Shown in pieces: positions 40,370 through 51,571 of a DNA stretch of 64,000 nucleotides. The notes under the pieces were generated by a model. The model was not told the DNA's origin and made no database searches. It was given only the letters and a program-made list of their open reading frames with translations. The stretch covers positions 99,255,728 to 99,319,727 of the forward strand of contig OY757011.1 of the NCBI GenBank assembly GCA_963580285.1, read 5' to 3'. The position numbers and the translations under genes are program-made. The number at the start of each line of letters is the position of its first letter. Within the stretch, counting starts at the first letter, position 1. Source of the stretch: Lucinisca nassula. Its lineage: Eukaryota > Mollusca > Bivalvia > Lucinida > Lucinidae.

Positions 40370-41590
40370 TATAGTGCATTGTCTTACCCTTTTCGCATTC
40401 CAAGAACCAGAACTCTGGATGACATACTTCTTGAGTTATCTCCATTTTTAATAAAATAGAATGACTATTTTGTGATGGCCATAACTCCAATACCCTTTGA
40501 GATATATTGATGGTACCTGGCACAGTTGTTCACAAGGCTGAGACGGCGTGTCATGCACAAGAACCACAACTCTGGCTGCCATGGTTTTTTAGTTATCTCC
40601 CCTTCCAATAAAATTGAGTGACTACCTTGTGATGGCCATAACTCCAATACCCTTTAAGATATATTGTTGGTACCTGGCACAGTTGTTCACAAGGCCGAGA
40701 CGGTGTGTCATGCACAAGAACCACAACTCTTGATGTCATGGTTTTTCAGTTATCTCCCCTTCCAATAAAATAGAATCACTACCTTGTGATGGCCACATCT
40801 CCAATACTCTTTGAGATATATTGATGGTACTTGGTACAGTTGTACATGCGGTTAAGCAGGTGTGTCAAGTGCAAGAACTTCGATCCTGGGTGCTATGGCT
40901 TTTTAATTATCTCCCCTGACAATATAACCATGTGATGACCATAACTGCAATACCACTTGACATATATTGATGGTACTTGGCACAATTGTATACAAGGTCG
41001 AGACGGCACTTTAGCATGAGAACCACAACTCTGGGTGCTATAGTATTTGAGTTATCTCCCCTTCCAATATAACAGTATGACCACCTTGTGATCACCGTAC
41101 CTTCTATACCCTTTGAGACATATTGGTGGTACTTGATGCAGATGTACATGAGGTTAAGCAGGTGTGTCATGCTCAAGAATTACAACTCTGGGTACTCTGG
41201 TATTTTAGTTATCTCCCCTAACAATATAAATTTGTGATGGCCATAAGTCCAACACCCTTCGAGATATATTGAAGGATCTTGGCACAATTGTACACAAGGT
41301 ACAGAAAGGATGTCATGTGCAAGAACTACAGCTGTTGGTGCTGTGGTATTTGAGTTATCAACCCACTCCATAGAACAGTATGACCAGCTTGTGATCACCA
41401 TATCTCCAATATCCTTTGAGACATATTGTTGGTTCTTCGTACTAAGCAGTCATGTCATGCGCAAGAACCACAATTCTGAGTGCCCTAGTTTTTGAGTTAT
41501 CTCCCCTCACAGTATAATCTTGTGATGGCCATAACTCGAATACTTTTGTGATATATTGCTGGTTTAATTCTGGTGCACTTTCTATTGGTG
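40370..41590. repeat. Tandem array, unit about 150 bp, 7-8 copies
   Basis: ttgtgatggccataactcc-like motifs occur at 40471, 40629, 40785, 40931, 41087, 41232, 41390 and 41521 (131-158 bp apart). Other shared phrases are ttgagatatattgatggtac, cacaagaaccacaactctgg and gagttatctcccctt. The units have diverged, so the array is old. Confidence 0.8.
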
Positions 41591-41795
41591 AACAATCTTC
41601 TGAAGGCCATATTGGCTTTTGGCCGGGGGATTTGCCATCTCTTCCGCTGGCTAGTTTTATTCTATTTCTAATGGAAAATTCTGTAAGAAAAGAGTGCAGG
41701 CCCTGATCAGACGCCGCGATCTGTGGCGTCTGATCTGGGCCTGAACTGTTTGCCAAGGTACGCCTTAAGGGATTTCCCGCATACAATGGGTTAAC
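41591..41795. mobile_element. piggyBac-like MITE fragment with hairpin
   Basis: The hairpin is at 41690-41757 (agtgcaggccctgatcagac and complement). The end reads aaggtacgccttaagggatt, then acaatgggttaac. Confidence 0.5.
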
Positions 41796-42025
41796 CGTCC
41801 TCAGTCACCTGATACCGCATGCGAAGTTTCATGGCAATCGGCTTAGTGGTACTGGGGAAAAAGATCTCCTGAGTGTTATACCATATATGGCCGTGGCAGC
41901 CATCTTGGTTAAGTGACCTGGACCAGTCAAATAAAATTTTGTCCTCCCTGCGCCCCTTGCCTGGAAGTGGGGATTAAAATAGAAATTGGCCGAGAATTTT
42001 TAGTGATGAAGTCCTTTAAACCATC

Positions 42026-42353
42026 TGGTAGCAGAAGCCCCAAAACGGATATTTAGCAAACAGTGCAGGCCCAGATCAGAGGCCGCAAAACGCGGCGCCT
42101 GATGATCAGGGCCTCCACTGTTTGCTAAAAGTTCAGTCATTTTCAAAATAAATTTTGAAGAAAACACAACCTGACACCCCTAAATTTTTAAATGAACTTC
42201 TGCTATATATAAGGAGGAAGATTCCATTTGGTGAGTGAGTGAGTGTTTGAGTTTTACGTCCCACCAACAGCTAAGGTCATACGGAAACGAGACCTCGGTT
42301 TAAAGACTCATCCGAAAGTCTGAATTCCATTTGGTACTAAAAGGGTTAAACTG
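42026..42353. mobile_element. piggyBac-like MITE with nested SINE-C
   Basis: The hairpin is at 42058-42127, then aacctgacacccctaaattt and gaggaagattccatttggt. A 91-bp SINE fragment (42233-42323) follows, and attccatttggt is repeated before actaaaagggttaaac. The 12-bp duplication proves insertion into the MITE. Confidence 0.7.
42233..42323 (-). mobile_element. SINE-C, 5'-truncated
   Basis: Minus-strand 3' end of the gcctccgtggtgcagtgg-headed SINE, with the tail appearing as gagtgagtgagtgtttgag on the plus strand. Flanked by 12-bp direct repeats (42221-42232 and 42324-42335). Confidence 0.75.
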
Positions 42354-42460
42354 TTAACGGGTAGACATTTCTAGTGATCTTAGACCTTCGTCAATGACTG
42401 CAGCTTCATAGAGGTTCATTTAAGACCTACACTCATTTCATAAACTACAATTGTTTTGCA

Positions 42461-42716
42461 TTACGAAAACACGTGTTTACAAATACATTGTAAATTTTAC
42501 CGCCGAAACAAAAAGAAAACTTTCTGATAAAAATTGTGATATTTTTCTTATTTCTGCTCAAAATATAGATTGTCGGTACACGTTAGTACCGCCTCATCGA
42601 GGCGGTACTAACGTGTACCCACAATGTATATTGTGAAACAGAAATAAGAAAAATAATGTATACCCCCGTAAACCCCAGTTTTACTACATAAAAGTGGGGT
42701 TTAAAGGGGGGGGGGG
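42461..42716. mobile_element. CATYACG MITE, right end lost
   Basis: It starts cattacgaaaacacgtg, with a perfect central hairpin at about 42569-42621, and stops in a G15 run (42706-42720) instead of the normal terminus. Confidence 0.7.
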
Positions 42717-42929
42717 GGGGTTGCATGATTGGATGAATGCAATGTTGTACTTTTTTCATTCAAAAGCCTAAGAGTATATTTTTTTAATTTACCTTACCTT
42801 AAAATAGGTCAAGGACAATCAAGGACCATCATTTACATATCTATTTTAGGCTCCAAGTCCCTTTTGCTGTCTTGCAAGTCTCAATGACATCAAACTTACA
42901 ATTCTGGAGAAGGAGATTTTAAAGGTTTC

Positions 42930-43137
42930 TACAGTATATCTAAGCCTGCCCAGGCAAAGCGATGCGAGTGTCGGACCGTCCATGCTTATAAACCATATTG
43001 GTTTCATTGGGCGACAGGGCTTGAGATGCCATTTCATCTCAATGTAGGGTACACGTCCGACAAAATTGGAAGCAACGTCTCCAAAATTACCTTTACAGTG
43101 TTGACGGGGACGTTAAACCTCAAATCAAACAAATAAA
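42930..43137 (+). mobile_element. SINE-B, 5'-truncated
   Basis: From tctaagcctgcccaggcaaa to ctcaaatcaaacaaataaaa. Followed after about 65 bp by a variant MITE. Confidence 0.7.
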
Positions 43138-43200
43138 ACAGTGTATGGACATGGCTGGCACAAGGACCAATTATACAAACCTTTGCTACCATAGGCCATA

Positions 43201-43490
43201 CATTACGATAACACACCCGTGCGACATAGTGCATTTTTTCACATCTCCAAAAATGGCCATTTTCTGATGAAAATCCTTGATAATTTTCTTATCAATACTG
43301 CAAACATAGGTTGTGGGTGCTCGTTAGAACCGCCTCATTGAGGCGGTTCTAACGAGTACCCACAACCTATGTCTTGGAGCAAAAATAAGAAAAATAATGT
43401 ATACCCTCGTAAACCCCCGTTTTCTCTATATAAAGTGGGGTGTAGGGCTCGGGGTGGGGATCTTCATTTCACGGACTTGTTCGCGTGATG
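43201..43490. mobile_element. Variant MITE (GATAACACACC type), full
   Basis: It starts cattacgataacacacccg and ends ttgttcgcgtgatgg. The central hairpin (43314-43366 region) is perfect: gggtgctcgttagaaccgcc and its complement with one mismatch near the outer edge. Confidence 0.75.
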
Positions 43491-44194
43491 GATGTTCTAC
43501 ATAAACTTTGGCTCCAATTTACCATATGATTTCTGAAGAGAAGATATTTGAAATTATTAAAGGCCTTGGGCGAAGATTACTGATTGACCTTGACCTTTAA
43601 CATTCAAAGAGGTCCATATAAGACTTACTTTCATTTCATATACTATAAGTGTTGTTGATGAATGCACGTTTGCCATTCAAGCGCCACAATAAGGGGTCAT
43701 CATTTTTTACAAAACGTTTGTAGCACACAAGTCACATTGGCTGTCTGTCAAGATTCAAGGTCATCGGACTTATGGGAGAAGAAGATTATAAATAGTTTTT
43801 TACGATATACATGTATGGGCAAAGCAGCATTCTTGGTCATATTCCAAGGAACAATTCGTGATACAAACTTTTAGTGTAAACTTTTACGTGTTCCCGTGAG
43901 GCACAGGAGTTCTATATTGATTCAGACTCAGATCCTCAGATTGGTTATTTGGTTTTCACTGATTTCTGTGGAGATGATAATTGAAATTTTGATGGTCATG
44001 GTGATACGACGTTGCTCAAACATGATGTGCCCAGCGGGTTGGCATGCTATAAACTCGCCTTGTTAATCTTCTCGCGAGGAATCGCCAAATAAAGCATTGG
44101 TGCAAATAAGAAAAAAAATACCATACTCCCCATGCCCGGACTCGAACTCCCGGATCCAAGGGTTCGGGGTTATACTTTTCATGCTCCACTCAGC
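43491..44194. other. Non-coding, nothing recognised
   Basis: A CAACGT/CCAGCGGG-type short motif lies near 44005-44040. No exon identified. Confidence 0.3.
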
Positions 44195-44208
44195 TGAGCA
44201 TATAGTTA

Positions 44209-44435
44209 CGGGCCTCCGTGGCCTAGTAGATAAGAGCGCTGACTCTTAGTCATTAGGTCTCTCACCGCCGTAGGTTCGAGCCTCGCTCGGGCCACGTGTG
44301 AGACGCCAAGTTCTGCAACGGAAGGTCAGGTGGTTTTTCTCCGGGTACTCCGGTTTTCGCCCACCTCTGATTAACGATCGGCTCGATATGAGTGAAATAA
44401 TCTTGAAAGGGCCGTAAAACCCAAACCATAAACCA
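44209..44435 (+). mobile_element. SINE-D, tRNA-headed, with 14-bp target duplication
   Basis: The head reads ggcctccgtggcctagtag and later gtaggttcgagcctcg, matching A and B boxes. The tail reads gggccgtaaaacccaaacc. tgagcatatagtta is repeated at 44195-44208 and 44436-44449. Confidence 0.8.
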
Positions 44436-44669
44436 TGAGCATATAGTTAAGTATGTTCATACATTTATGCCCTTCCACTGCGTATCACGCCCAACAGTCT
44501 ACATTTTATTTTTCTGAGTGGCTGCTGACAGACGTTTTTTATTCTTATTTTCCAGAGAAAATACAGTTGAACTTCGATGGCTCGAACCCCTTTGGGACCA
44601 CTAAAATCTGTTCGAGTGAGCAGAAGTTCGAGCGCCGGTGGTTACTATTAGTGCCATACTAGGAAGCAT

Positions 44670-45023
44670 TTTTGTTTGATTTGAGGTTTAACGTCCCCGG
44701 CAACACTGTAAAGGTCATTTTGGAGACGTTGCTTCCAATTTTGTGGGACTTTTACCCGACACTGAGATGAAATGACTTCTCAAGCCCTGCCGCCAAATGA
44801 AACCAATAGGATTTATAAGCACGGACGGGCCGACTCGCACTGCTTTGCCTGGGCAGGCTTAGATCCTTTAAGCGGTTTACCAGTTCTCGTTTGCGGGTCG
44901 GTTTCAGCTCTGCGTGGAAGCATCATGCAGCCCATATATTTCTTCAAGCCCCGATGGGCAGGGGCCTAGCTGAAGCAACATGTAGCCCATCTATTTCTTT
45001 AAGCCCCGATGGGCGGGGCCGTC
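44670..45023 (-). mobile_element. SINE-B with duplicated head
   Basis: A full minus-strand copy to 44966, then a second head piece (tagcccatctatttctttaa to ggggcc, 44983-45020). aggaagcat flanks the whole at 44661-44669 and 45024-45032. Confidence 0.7.
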
Positions 45024-45089
45024 AGGAAGCATAATGAAGATAATTGTGGGACATCCTTTCGGTGTTCAATAGTATAAATGTATGCTGTG

Positions 45090-45252
45090 AGTGAGTGAGT
45101 GTTTGAGTTTTACGTCCCATCAACAGCTACGGTCATATGGAGACGGGACCTCGGTTTAAAGACTCATGCGAAAGTCTTGAGAAGCCCGGGATCAATCCTG
45201 CGATCCCTGGTTTACAAGGCGAGTAGCGTAACCACTGCACCACGGAGGCTTC
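45090..45252 (-). mobile_element. SINE-C, full length with 15-bp target duplication
   Basis: On the minus strand the head reads gcctccgtggtgcagtgg, the B-box region aggattgatcccgg, and the tail tcaaacactcactcact. taaatgtatgctgtg is repeated exactly at 45075-45089 and 45253-45267. About 163 bp. Confidence 0.85.
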
Positions 45253-45504
45253 TAAATGTATGCTGTGTGTACTCATTAGAATCGCCTAATCGAGGCGATT
45301 CTATTGAGTACACACAGCATACATTTACACGATAAAAGAATAAAATATCCCTAGATCATATATCGTATCTGAAGGAATACCCTGCGGACTCAAGAACGGG
45401 TTCGAACCATCAATGGAAAACGAGCCATCGGGGTTCGAGCCACTGAAGCTCTGCTGTAATGTTTGACACTGAATTTGAAACGTCAAATCGTATTCAGTAT
45501 GATT

Positions 45505-45814
45505 TGTTTTGTTTGTTTGTATTGGAGTTTAACGGCTCAGTCATCACTATTTTAGGTCAGTTTTGATCCGGCCAGTTTACCTATCCATACTTTTCCTGGG
45601 CAGGCTTATACGTTTGCGGTAAACCAGTACAGTGCACATTCTTACGTCAGAAACTGACGACTGCCCTTCTTGAACTCAGCGGAAGGGAGAGGCTGACCGT
45701 AGAAAAGAGTTCATGATCAATCTCCACGAAAGAATGTTGCCGATCCCGGCAGGTATCGAACCTGCGTCCTCCTTATCACCAGTCAGACGCGCATCCGACT
45801 GAGCTACCGAGGCA
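45505..45814 (-). mobile_element. SINE-A, tRNA-headed
   Basis: Minus strand: head gcctcggtagctcagtcgg, B box caggttcgatacctg, body including ggcaacattctttcgtgg, tail ctccaatacaaacaaac. The tRNA-like part cannot form a normal acceptor stem, so it is not a tRNA gene. Other copies are at 54712 and 61832. Confidence 0.85.
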
Positions 45815-45861
45815 TGCAGAGAAAGGAAGAATGTTTGACATTGCATTTTAAATGCAAAACC

Positions 45862-46164
45862 GCGGCCCCCGCCCACAGGGGCTTGAAGAAATATATTGGC
45901 TGCATAATACTTCCACGCGGAGCTGAATCCGGCCCGCACACTAGTACTGGTAAACCGCTTAGAGGATCTAAGCCTGTCCAGGAACCGCCGTGTGAGGCGG
46001 ACCGCGCGTCCATGCTAATAAACCCTATTTGTTTCATTGGGCGACAGGGCTTGAGATGTCATTTCATCTCAATGTCGGGTAAAAGTCCCACAAAATTGGA
46101 AGCAACGTCTCCAAAATGACCTTTACAGTGTTGACGAAGACGTTAAACCTCAAATCAAACACAC
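45862..46164 (+). mobile_element. SINE-B, full length
   Basis: Head ggcccccgcccacaggggct, tail ctcaaatcaaacacac. Flanked by aaatgcaaaacc (45850-45861) and aaatgccaaacc (46165-46176). Confidence 0.8.
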
Positions 46165-46184
46165 AAATGCCAAACCGTATTTCA

Positions 46185-46535
46185 CTATGAAATCATCTTT
46201 TTGAGGCGATCCTAACGAGAACCCACATCCTATGTCTTGGAACAGAAATAAGAAAAGTAATGTATACCCCCTGTAAACGCCAGTTTTCTCTATAGTGTGT
46301 GCTTTTCTATGGTCATTCTCTCCCTTGCGCTGATTCAAGAAGGGCAGTTGTCAGATTCTGTGTACTGTACTGGTTAACCGCTAACGTATAAGCCTGCCCA
46401 GGAAAAGTGTGGATAGGTAAACTGACCGGCCCAAAAATGACATAAAATAGTGTTGACTGGGCCGTTAAACAAACAAAATCTATACAATGTGGGATTTACG
46501 GGGGTGTTCATTTCACGGACTTGTTCACGTGATGC
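46185..46535. mobile_element. Variant MITE split by a SINE-A 3' fragment
   Basis: MITE sequence (hairpin half, then ataccccctgtaaacgccag) stops near 46302. A plus-strand SINE-A 3' part (46310-46482, ctattctctccc-like to gggccgttaaacaaac) intervenes. The MITE end resumes as gtgggatttacgggggtg and cacggacttgttcacgtgatg. Confidence 0.7.
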
Positions 46536-47171
46536 ATGGACCGGCCACGTGATCAGATTTGTTGCTGGTAACGATGCTGATATTAACCGTTATACTTCAT
46601 GGAGATTGCAGTTTTCCTGAAAACAAAAATCTGGAAACTGTTGCTAGTTAAAAGCATTGTAACTGGACAGTATGCATTTCCTCTAGGAGTTTTAAAAGCA
46701 GTCCCTTTCTACACGGGAGAGAACTACAACTTGAATAGGAATTTAATGCCAAAACTTCATTTTATATCAAAATTCCAAAAAAATCTGGTTTTAAAATTGC
46801 TCAAACAAACAACAATTTACATGTTTTGGTAATTCAGGGCCTTGGAAAAAGTATCTCGAGCTACTGGGCTAAATGCAATTCTCAAGTGGCAGCCCGGAAA
46901 ATTACAGTCACAAACCTGGGCCTGGGTTCTATCATGGTTTCCAAGCAGGCACTCGTCGCTAGGGCAACGTCAAATCAACGTCGAGCTGATTGATTTGACG
47001 TTGATTTGACGTTGCATAAACGTCATTACGTTGTACCGACGTCGATGTGATGTCAGAATTACGTCATGTGCCTGCTGGGTTTAGACTAATACCTCTCAAA
47101 CAAACCAATAGGGTTTGAATGCGAGGCCAACCCATAGAGAAGTGTTGATTAATAATCAAGAAGTGCTGTTT
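46536..47171. other. Non-coding; CAACGT palindromic repeat
   Basis: 46946-47088 has inverted edges (agcaggcac...gtgcctgct). Between them are repeated caacgtcaa/ttgacgttg motifs that pair with one another. The remainder shows nothing recognisable; the 77-codon frame near 46599 has no domain. Confidence 0.45.
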
Positions 47172-47398
47172 AACCCTTTTTGTACCAAATGGAATCTTCC
47201 TTCTTATATATACCAGGAGTCCATTTCAAAATTTAGGGGTGTCAGGTTGTGTTTTCTTCAAAATTTAGTAGGAAAATGGCCGAACTTTTTGCAAACAGTG
47301 TAGGCCCTGATCAGACGGCGCGTTCTGCGGCGTCTCATCTGGGCCTGCACTGTTTGCCAAGGTACCCCTTTAGGGGTTTCTGGTACTGAATGGGTTAA
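47172..47398. mobile_element. piggyBac-like MITE, full copy
   Basis: It starts TTAACCCTTTTTGTACCA and ends TGGTACTGAATGGGTTAA. The hairpin is at 47290-47364. This is the best preserved copy of the family and shows both termini with TTAA. Confidence 0.7.
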
Positions 47399-47459
47399 TT
47401 ATTGCTTTATCATTGCGCTTTGTTAGAAAACAGGAAAATGGTCTCAAGAAAAATAATAA

Positions 47460-48106
47460 GGCATCAGGGGACAGTTAATCGCAGTACTTTTTTGTCCGCG
47501 CCCACTAAGTTTTTGAATCGTTATCGACAACTCCTGGAGAAAGCGATAAAATCTGTTTTGGTTTCAAAGTGCTTCACACATACATGAAATCAAAACAGAA
47601 TACCAAAGAAACACTTCTCTGTTTGCATAGGCTTACAGCAGCATCATTTCACTTAGCTCACCCACTATTTTTACATACAAAAAAGCATGACTCCACCTCA
47701 CTTTTACACATCCTGTGAATTTACTCCCAAAACACCAGTACTTGGTACCTGTTGAAATGTCAAGTACACTCAGTCACATGCAAAGAAAAAGACAGAAAAG
47801 TATACAACAACCAGTAAACTTTTCAGGAATCCTCTTTGAAAAACAGCCACTTTTTAGTGCAAAAGCTACCTTCGTGAATTCCGATATGCCGCTGCACCTT
47901 GAACTTGCACAGCATCAAGACAGCTGGTGTGTTAGTTTCGTATTCCATTTCATAAAAGTACAGATACTCAGCAAATAAGCCCACATTGGCAAAAAATATC
48001 CACATATCACAATTTCTATGAGCAACCATGCCATTATTGACCCTCCTACTATATATAATATTTTGAAACACGTCCACCCTCAAATGCGAAACTGTCCCCT
48101 GATGCC
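47460..48106. mobile_element. PIF/Harbinger-like MITE
   Basis: Exact inverted ends GGCATCAGGGGACAGTT are flanked by TAA on both sides (47457-47459 and 48107-48109). A 3-bp TAA duplication is typical of PIF/Harbinger. 647 bp, no transposase frame. Confidence 0.75.
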
Positions 48107-48161
48107 TAAGCAAAATTACAAGCCTGAAAAGAAAAGAAAAACAGCAAAAACAAAAACAACA

Positions 48162-49147
48162 CTAGATCTGCAGTCGATGGTAAACCATCGCAAATACCCG
48201 CTTTTTCTATTAATAACACTAATGACTATGTAATAGCTAGCCAAAACTACATGTAAGTTAAAAAAAGTTGCAAAGAACATTCTAACTGATAAGCAAAGTT
48301 TCAGAAGTGTAACTCTTATAGTTTAGAAGATATGGCAAAGTCATACTTTTTGACCTTTGACCTTGGGGTTATGTTCAGGTCCACCTAAAGTATTCCAATT
48401 TATTCTACATTCCAACAGCCATCCAATAACCAAGTTTCAGAAGTGTAACTCCAATAGCTTAGAAGATATGGCAAAGTCATACTTTTTGACCTTTGACCTT
48501 GGGGTCGAGGTCACACCAAAAGTAGCCCAACATATTCTATATTCGAAGGGCCATCCAATAAGCAAAGTTTCAGAAGTGTAACTCCAATAGTTTAGGAGAT
48601 ATGGCAAATCATAATTTTTGACCTTTGACCTTGGGGTCATGTTGAGGTCAAGGTCACACCAAAAGTATCAAAATTTATTCTATATTCCACGGGCCATCCA
48701 ATAACCAAAGTTTCAGAAGTGTAACTCTAATAGTTTAGAAGATATGGCAAAATCATACTTTTTGACCTTTGACCTTGGGGTCAAGGTCACACCAAAAGTA
48801 ACCTGATATATTCTATATTCCAAGGACCATCCAATAAGCAAAGTTTCAGAAGTGTAACTCCAATAGTTTAGGAGATATGGCAAATCATAATTTTTGACCT
48901 TTGACCTTGGGGTCATGTTTAGGTCAAGGTCACAAAAAAGTTGCCCACTGCCATCTACATTCCATGTACTATCCACATGCAAAGTTTCAAAAGTGTAACT
49001 TCAGTGGTTGCAGAGGAGATCCAATCACAAGAAACGTGACGGACGGACGGACGAACAGACGGACAGACAGACAGACGGACAGACTGACGCCGGAGTGAAG
49101 TGTGGTACGAAAACAATATACCCGATTTTTCTTCGAAAAAGCGGGTA
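48162..49147 (-). mobile_element. Helitron/pearl-like element with tandem core units
   Basis: On the minus strand it begins TACCCGCTTTTTC. It then has a GACG/GACA microsatellite (plus 49038-49085) and about six core units of 133-143 bp (agtttcagaagtgtaact at 48298, 48433, 48566, 48709, 48842, 48983). It ends with a hairpin (48175-48190), 9 nt, and CTAG followed by T. The layout equals that of 15165-15559. Tandem cores plus an ACGG-type tract are the hallmark of bivalve pearl elements. Confidence 0.7.
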
Positions 49148-49261
49148 TAAATACAAACATGAAACAACAACAAAAACAACAACAACAACAACAAATCTTA
49201 TCTTTCGAATGACAGATTAGGAAAAGATATGTTATCAGTTCAAAGGTTTGCAGAGCAATTA
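49148..49261. repeat. Short CAA-rich tract
   Basis: An (AACA)n-like tract lies at 49162-49193; the rest is unremarkable. Confidence 0.4.
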
Positions 49262-49765
49262 ACCCGGCCCCCGCCCATCGGGGCTTGGAGAAATAGACTG
49301 GGCTGCATGATGCTTCCACGCAGAACTGAAACTGACCTCACATGAGTACTGGTTAACCGCTTAGAGGATCTAAGCCTGCTTAGGCAAAGCGGTGCTAGTC
49401 GGAATGTCCATGCTTTTAAACCCTATTGGTTTCATTGGGCGACAGGGCTCAAGATTTCATCTCCAAAATGACCAAAATGGCCTAGTATAGTGTTGGCGGG
49501 GACGTTAAACCTAAACTCAAACAAACAAACGCACCGACCACACACGAGTACTGCATGGTAAACCGCTTAGAAGGTCTAAGCCTGCCCAGGTAAAGAGGTG
49601 CGAGTCATCTATTAGTTATAAACCCTAATGATTTCATTGGGCGGCAGGGCTTGAGATGTCATTTCATCTCAATGTCGGGTAAAAGCCCCGCAAATTTGGA
49701 AGCAACGTCTCCAAAATGACCTAAATAGTGTTGACGGGGACATTATACCTAAAATAAGAGCAGCT
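49262..49765 (+). mobile_element. Two SINE-B copies in tandem
   Basis: The first is 49266-49530, head ggcccccgcccatcgggg to aactcaaacaaacaaac. The second, lacking its head, starts about 49537 (accacacacgagtactgc) and ends near 49763. Confidence 0.7.
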
Positions 49766-49871
49766 AACCGATTTTAGCGGATAGTGACAGTAGCTTCTGT
49801 TTGACAAACTGTACGCTGGTCTACCGTGAAGACTAGAAGTGCCCTTCAGGGTCATTTACTTTACTGATGTT

Positions 49872-50035
49872 AGAAGCCTCCGTGGTGTAGTGGTTACGCT
49901 GTAAACCAGGGGTCGCAGGATCGATCCCGGACTTCTCCAGACTTTCGGATGAGTCTTTAAACCGAGGTCCCGTCTCCGTTTGACCTTAGCTGTTGGTGGG
50001 ACGTAAAACTCAAACACTCACTCACTCACTCACTT
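49872..50035 (+). mobile_element. SINE-C, full length
   Basis: Head agcctccgtggtgtagtgg, B-box region aggatcgatcccgg, tail actcaaacactcactcac. It has a small deletion in the head relative to 45090-45252. Flanking atgtta may be part of a target duplication. Confidence 0.75.
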
Positions 50036-50607
50036 AATTATGTTAATATACGTTTAGCCCGACACTCATGAAAAAGAAAAATGATACACAACGGAACACT
50101 GATCGATATATGTATTATTGCAAGCGCAAGCGGCTGAATCAGGTTTCTTTTGTGCATAGGCCTATGTCATATGAATAAGTGTATGAAGTGCGGTTTATTT
50201 TTACACTGCGAACATGGATAGACATTTTGAAATATTTGTGTTGATTTTTGCTGGTAAGAAACTAAATGACAGTTATTTAATTTTCTATTGTTCCAGTGCG
50301 TATGTGTGCGTGCATGTGTGCGTGATTGCGCGCGTACGCATGTGCGTGCATGCGTGTATTTGATTTGGGTGCTATTTTACATGTTTTGTCTCTAAATTTC
50401 CGGCTTCGAGGGGAGCTATTGTGGAATTTCTTTGCTACCATGCCTCACAACTGACTTTGTAAAGCCGGAATTTCTTTTGCAAATTGCGGAGTTCAGATCC
50501 TCTCCCACCCGTCCCCACCCAACCACCACAACAACACAACGTTCTGCTTACTTGTTTGTACAAGCGATTCACTCAATTACAGGTCAGGTTACACGTCTAT
50601 TTCCTTT
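50036..50607. other. Non-coding with (GTGC/GT)n tract
   Basis: The GT/GC-rich simple repeat is at 50295-50352. No exon identified. Confidence 0.4.
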
Positions 50608-50889
50608 ACGAAAACGCGCCTAGATCTATACAAATACAATGTAAATTTAACGGCCGAAAAAACCCCAAAAAATTTGAGATGAAACATTGCGATAGTGTTC
50701 TTATTTCTGTTCAAAACATAGATTGTGGGCACTCGTTTTAACCGCCTCATCGGCGGTTCTAACGAGTACCCACAATCTATGTTTTAGAGCAGAAATAAGA
50801 AAAATATGGTTTACCACTGTAAACCCCAGTTTTACTATATAAAAGTGGGGTTCAAGGGTGTCATAATTATATAGGCGTGTTTTCGTCAT
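50608..50889. mobile_element. CATYACG MITE, full copy
   Basis: It starts ttacgaaaacgcgccta and ends ataggcgtgttttcgtcatg. The central hairpin is at 50728-50772. Confidence 0.8.
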
Positions 50890-51560
50890 GCTGTCGTGGC
50901 CGTAAAAAAAGGAATTTTCTGAAGGAAAACATAGTGGGGACTCATTAGAAACCTATAATTGATGAGGTTCTACGATAAGGCGTTTCTTTTTTTACATACG
51001 AAAAGAAGGCTACTGATATTTTCTTATCTAGCATGAGGTGGGTATTGATTACACGCGCCTTGCCGAGACGCTTCTAATGAGTGCTCACTACCCATAATAT
51101 ACGTTTATGTGCAGAAATATAGATACTCCCTCTTATCTTGGGCTATGTATCGAGTACCCACAATCAATGTTTTGAAAGCGAATACTGAATATAATTTATG
51201 TGATTGTAAACCCCTACTTTTCTCTAAATAAATTTTGGTCTACAAAGATCTGTACCCATTTTAGATTAAGTTGGTGTCTTTGTGTCTCTTTCTTAAACTT
51301 CCGTGTTAATAAGTCCACGTCATGAACACCTTACCTAACATGTAAACCTAACTTAATATTGAGGGTTTTTTTTTTTTTCTTTTTTTTTTTTGGGGGGGGG
51401 GGGGGAGGGGAGGGGTTGGGGCGCATAGATACAATGTAATGAGATGGCTCGGAATATATGTTTTGACTAGCAAATATTTGCATATTTGCATCTGAAAATG
51501 AAGTTCTAGAGATATGTAGGTGGCCATTAATGCACACTGGTAAGTAACTACAATGCATGA
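50890..51560. other. Degenerate MITE material and homopolymers
   Basis: 50930-51240 carries decayed pieces of the MITE family (gagtacccacaatcaatg, aaacccctacttttctc). T and G runs occupy 51367-51418. No exon. Confidence 0.4.
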
Positions 51561-51571
51561 GGCGCCACAAA

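Larger units (their letters stand above)
44564..45456. mobile_element. pogo-like MITE containing two nested SINEs
   Basis: The shell starts CAGTTGAACTTCGATGG and ends ccactgaagctctgctg, with TA on both sides (44562-44563 and 45457-45458). It matches 4528-4873, including the gtatgctgtgtgtactc hairpin (45258-45325). SINE-B (44670-45023) and SINE-C (45090-45252) inserted separately. Confidence 0.75.

Noticed and set aside
45740..45814. Minus-strand tRNA-like sequence (also at 54950 and 62080)
   Set aside because: The same head is followed by the same SINE-A body in all three places, and two show or suggest target duplications; these are SINEs.
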